Positions 4,948 through 6,066 of a DNA stretch of 6,066 nt are shown piece by piece. The number at the start of each line of letters is the position of its first letter. Position 1 is the first letter of the stretch. A program made the translations under genes and the position numbers. The notes under the pieces are model-generated. The model saw nothing but the letters and a program-made list of their open reading frames with translations. It did no database searches and was not told where the DNA came from. The DNA is from Candidatus Brocadiaceae bacterium (GTDB lineage: Bacteria > Planctomycetota > Brocadiia > Brocadiales > Bathyanammoxibiaceae), in assembly GCA_030018855.1 (NCBI GenBank), contig JASEHG010000124.1:1-6066 (forward strand), given 5' to 3'.

Positions 4948-6066
4948 TTACGATCTAATTGAATTAGTCTCCGGTTCCATAAGATGGTAAGCAATTTCCC
5001 TATGCTGGCTAATGTCCATACCAGCCACTTCATCTGCCTCGGACGACCTTATACCGATTACCGCCTTTATGAACAGTATCAGCAGTGCCGTGCAGGCACA
5101 AGCGTATCCCCATGCACACACGACGCCTACAAATTGTTCCAACATCTGGGCAGGGTTTCCGTAAAATAGGCCATCGTCACCAGCGGGGTTTACAAGCTTG
5201 CTGGCAAAGAGACCTGTTGCAAGGGCCCCAAAGCTCCCGCCCATTGCGTGTATCCCGACCACGTCCAGGGCATCGTCATAACCCAGGGCCCTTTTCATCC
5301 ATTTTACGCAGGAGTAACACAAGAATCCTGCACCGGCCCCTATGGCAAGGGAGGGCATAACTGCTACAAAACCTGAGGCGGGTGTAATGGCCACCAGCCC
5401 TGCTACTGCACCTGAGCAAGTGCCAATCAGGGTGGGTTTCCTGTCAAATATCCATTCCATTACGTTCCATGTAAAGGCGGCGGTAGCGGTGGCTGTGTTG
5501 GTGACTGCCCAGGCGCTGGCGGCAAGTCCATTGGCGGCCACTGCACTGCCTGCGTTAAAGCCGAACCACCCAAACCACAGCAGGGCGGCGCCTATCATCG
5601 TAAAAGGTACATTATGCGGGGGCTTTATGCTCTTGCGTCTGCCTAGAAACAGACAAAATACCAGGGCCGCAGCACCCGATTGGATATGCACGACCGTTCC
5701 GCCAGCAAAATCCAATGCACCAAACTTATATAACCACCCATCCGTGGCCCACACCCAATGGGCTATCACTGGATAGCATCCACTCATCCACAAGAGGGCA
5801 AAGAGGAGCCAGGAAACGAATTTGAGCCTCTCTACAATGGCGCCTGTTACAAGGGCAAGGGTAATAGCGGCAAATGTTAACTGGAACATACAGAAAGTTA
5901 GGTGGGGTATGGTCGTTGCGTAAAGGGTGCTAGGCAATTGCCCTACGTAGTCCGCTGGGTCCGCACGCCCTGCTCCCAGGACGGCCCACTGGAGGCCCCC
6001 AATAAACCCGTTTAAGGGGGCAAAGGCCAGGCTATAAGACCAGAGCACCCACATCATGCTGGTGAT
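4948..6066 (-). CDS. amtB: Ammonium transporter AmtB, canonical type (5' end outside window)
   Basis: The frame is open to the right edge: codons beyond the Met at 6057 continue as I-T-S-M-M, inside the conserved helix before LWSYSLAF, so the N-terminal helices are missing. It is an inner-membrane ammonium channel. Numbering from the Met at 6057, it keeps the whole canonical pore set: F58 and F62 (F103, F107 of E. coli AmtB) in FQLTFA, W103 (W148), D116 in LDFAGG (D160), H124 (H168), F167 in WFGFNAGS (F215), S171 (S219) and H270 in DDALDVVGIH (H318). The C-terminus has the usual cytoplasmic MDISQHREIAYH segment that contacts GlnK and then a short tail. It contrasts with the other transporter here, which lacks the gate phenylalanines. 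It has its own terminator, and its promoter lies outside the window. It is separated from the PII operon by the integrase gene. Confidence 0.96.
   Translation of the reverse strand: MTSMMWVLWSYSLAFAPLNGFIGGLQWAVLGAGRADPADYVGQLPSTLYATTIPHLTFCMFQLTFAAITLALVTGAIVERLKFVSWLLFALLWMSGCYPVIAHWVWATDGWLYKFGALDFAGGTVVHIQSGAAALVFCLFLGRRKSIKPPHNVPFTMIGAALLWFGWFGFNAGSAVAANGLAASAWAVTNTATATAAFTWNVMEWIFDRKPTLIGTCSGAVAGLVAITPASGFVAVMPSLAIGAGAGFLCYSCVKWMKRALGYDDALDVVGIHAMGGSFGALATGLFASKLVNPAGDDGLFYGNPAQMLEQFVGVVCAWGYACACTALLILFIKAVIGIRSSEADEVAGMDISQHREIAYHLMEPETNSIRS

Noticed and set aside
5342..5776. 144-codon plus-strand frame opposite the second amtB
   Set aside because: Ala/Pro-rich antisense shadow of conserved transporter codons.
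1..6066. CRISPR arrays, tRNA or rRNA genes, insertion sequences
   Set aside because: No regularly spaced repeats, no cloverleaf-like segment and no transposase frame with terminal inverted repeats were seen on either strand.

Overview
The window is chromosomal DNA from a bacterium that uses sigma-54, PII signalling and Amt transporters, probably Gram-negative. Coding DNA is of moderate G+C with frequent AGG/AGA arginine codons. I cannot place it at phylum level from sequence alone; several ammonium transporters plus PII in one cluster recalls nitrogen-cycling lineages such as anammox planctomycetes, but that is only an impression.

Layout from left to right: (1) the 3' part of a mazG-type nucleotide pyrophosphohydrolase gene (+), with three tandem copies of a 7-bp unit inside it; (2) a convergent gene of unknown function, 125 aa (-, 563-940), behind an excellent sigma-54 promoter (1001-1016); (3) a three-gene minus-strand operon, read right to left: a divergent PII protein (3158-2739), a previously easy-to-miss 32-aa membrane miniprotein (2752-2654) whose start overlaps the PII gene and whose stop overlaps the next ribosome-binding site, and a divergent Amt-family ammonium transporter (2644-1214) closed by a rho-independent terminator. 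The operon has its own sigma-54 promoter (3310-3325), with phased ACAAT/ATTGT half-sites upstream; (4) an A+T-rich region of about 430 bp without genes; (5) a tyrosine recombinase (+, 3754-4842) with an altered active site; (6) a second, canonical AmtB-type transporter (-, 4948 to the right edge, 5' end missing) with its own strong terminator.

Taken together, the minus-strand genes look like a nitrogen-responsive locus. Sigma-54 promoters drive a PII-miniprotein-Amt unit and, separately, an unknown gene. The transporter and the PII protein of the operon depart from their families at functional positions. The transporter lacks both phenylalanines of the pore gate (Ala and Tyr instead), and the PII lacks the usual Gln39 and Lys90 but keeps the T-loop Arg and Tyr. 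The neighbouring second AmtB keeps every canonical residue. The best candidate for something undescribed is this translationally coupled PII / 32-aa membrane peptide / gate-variant Amt module, with the sigma-54-controlled 125-aa protein as a possible further member of the regulon.
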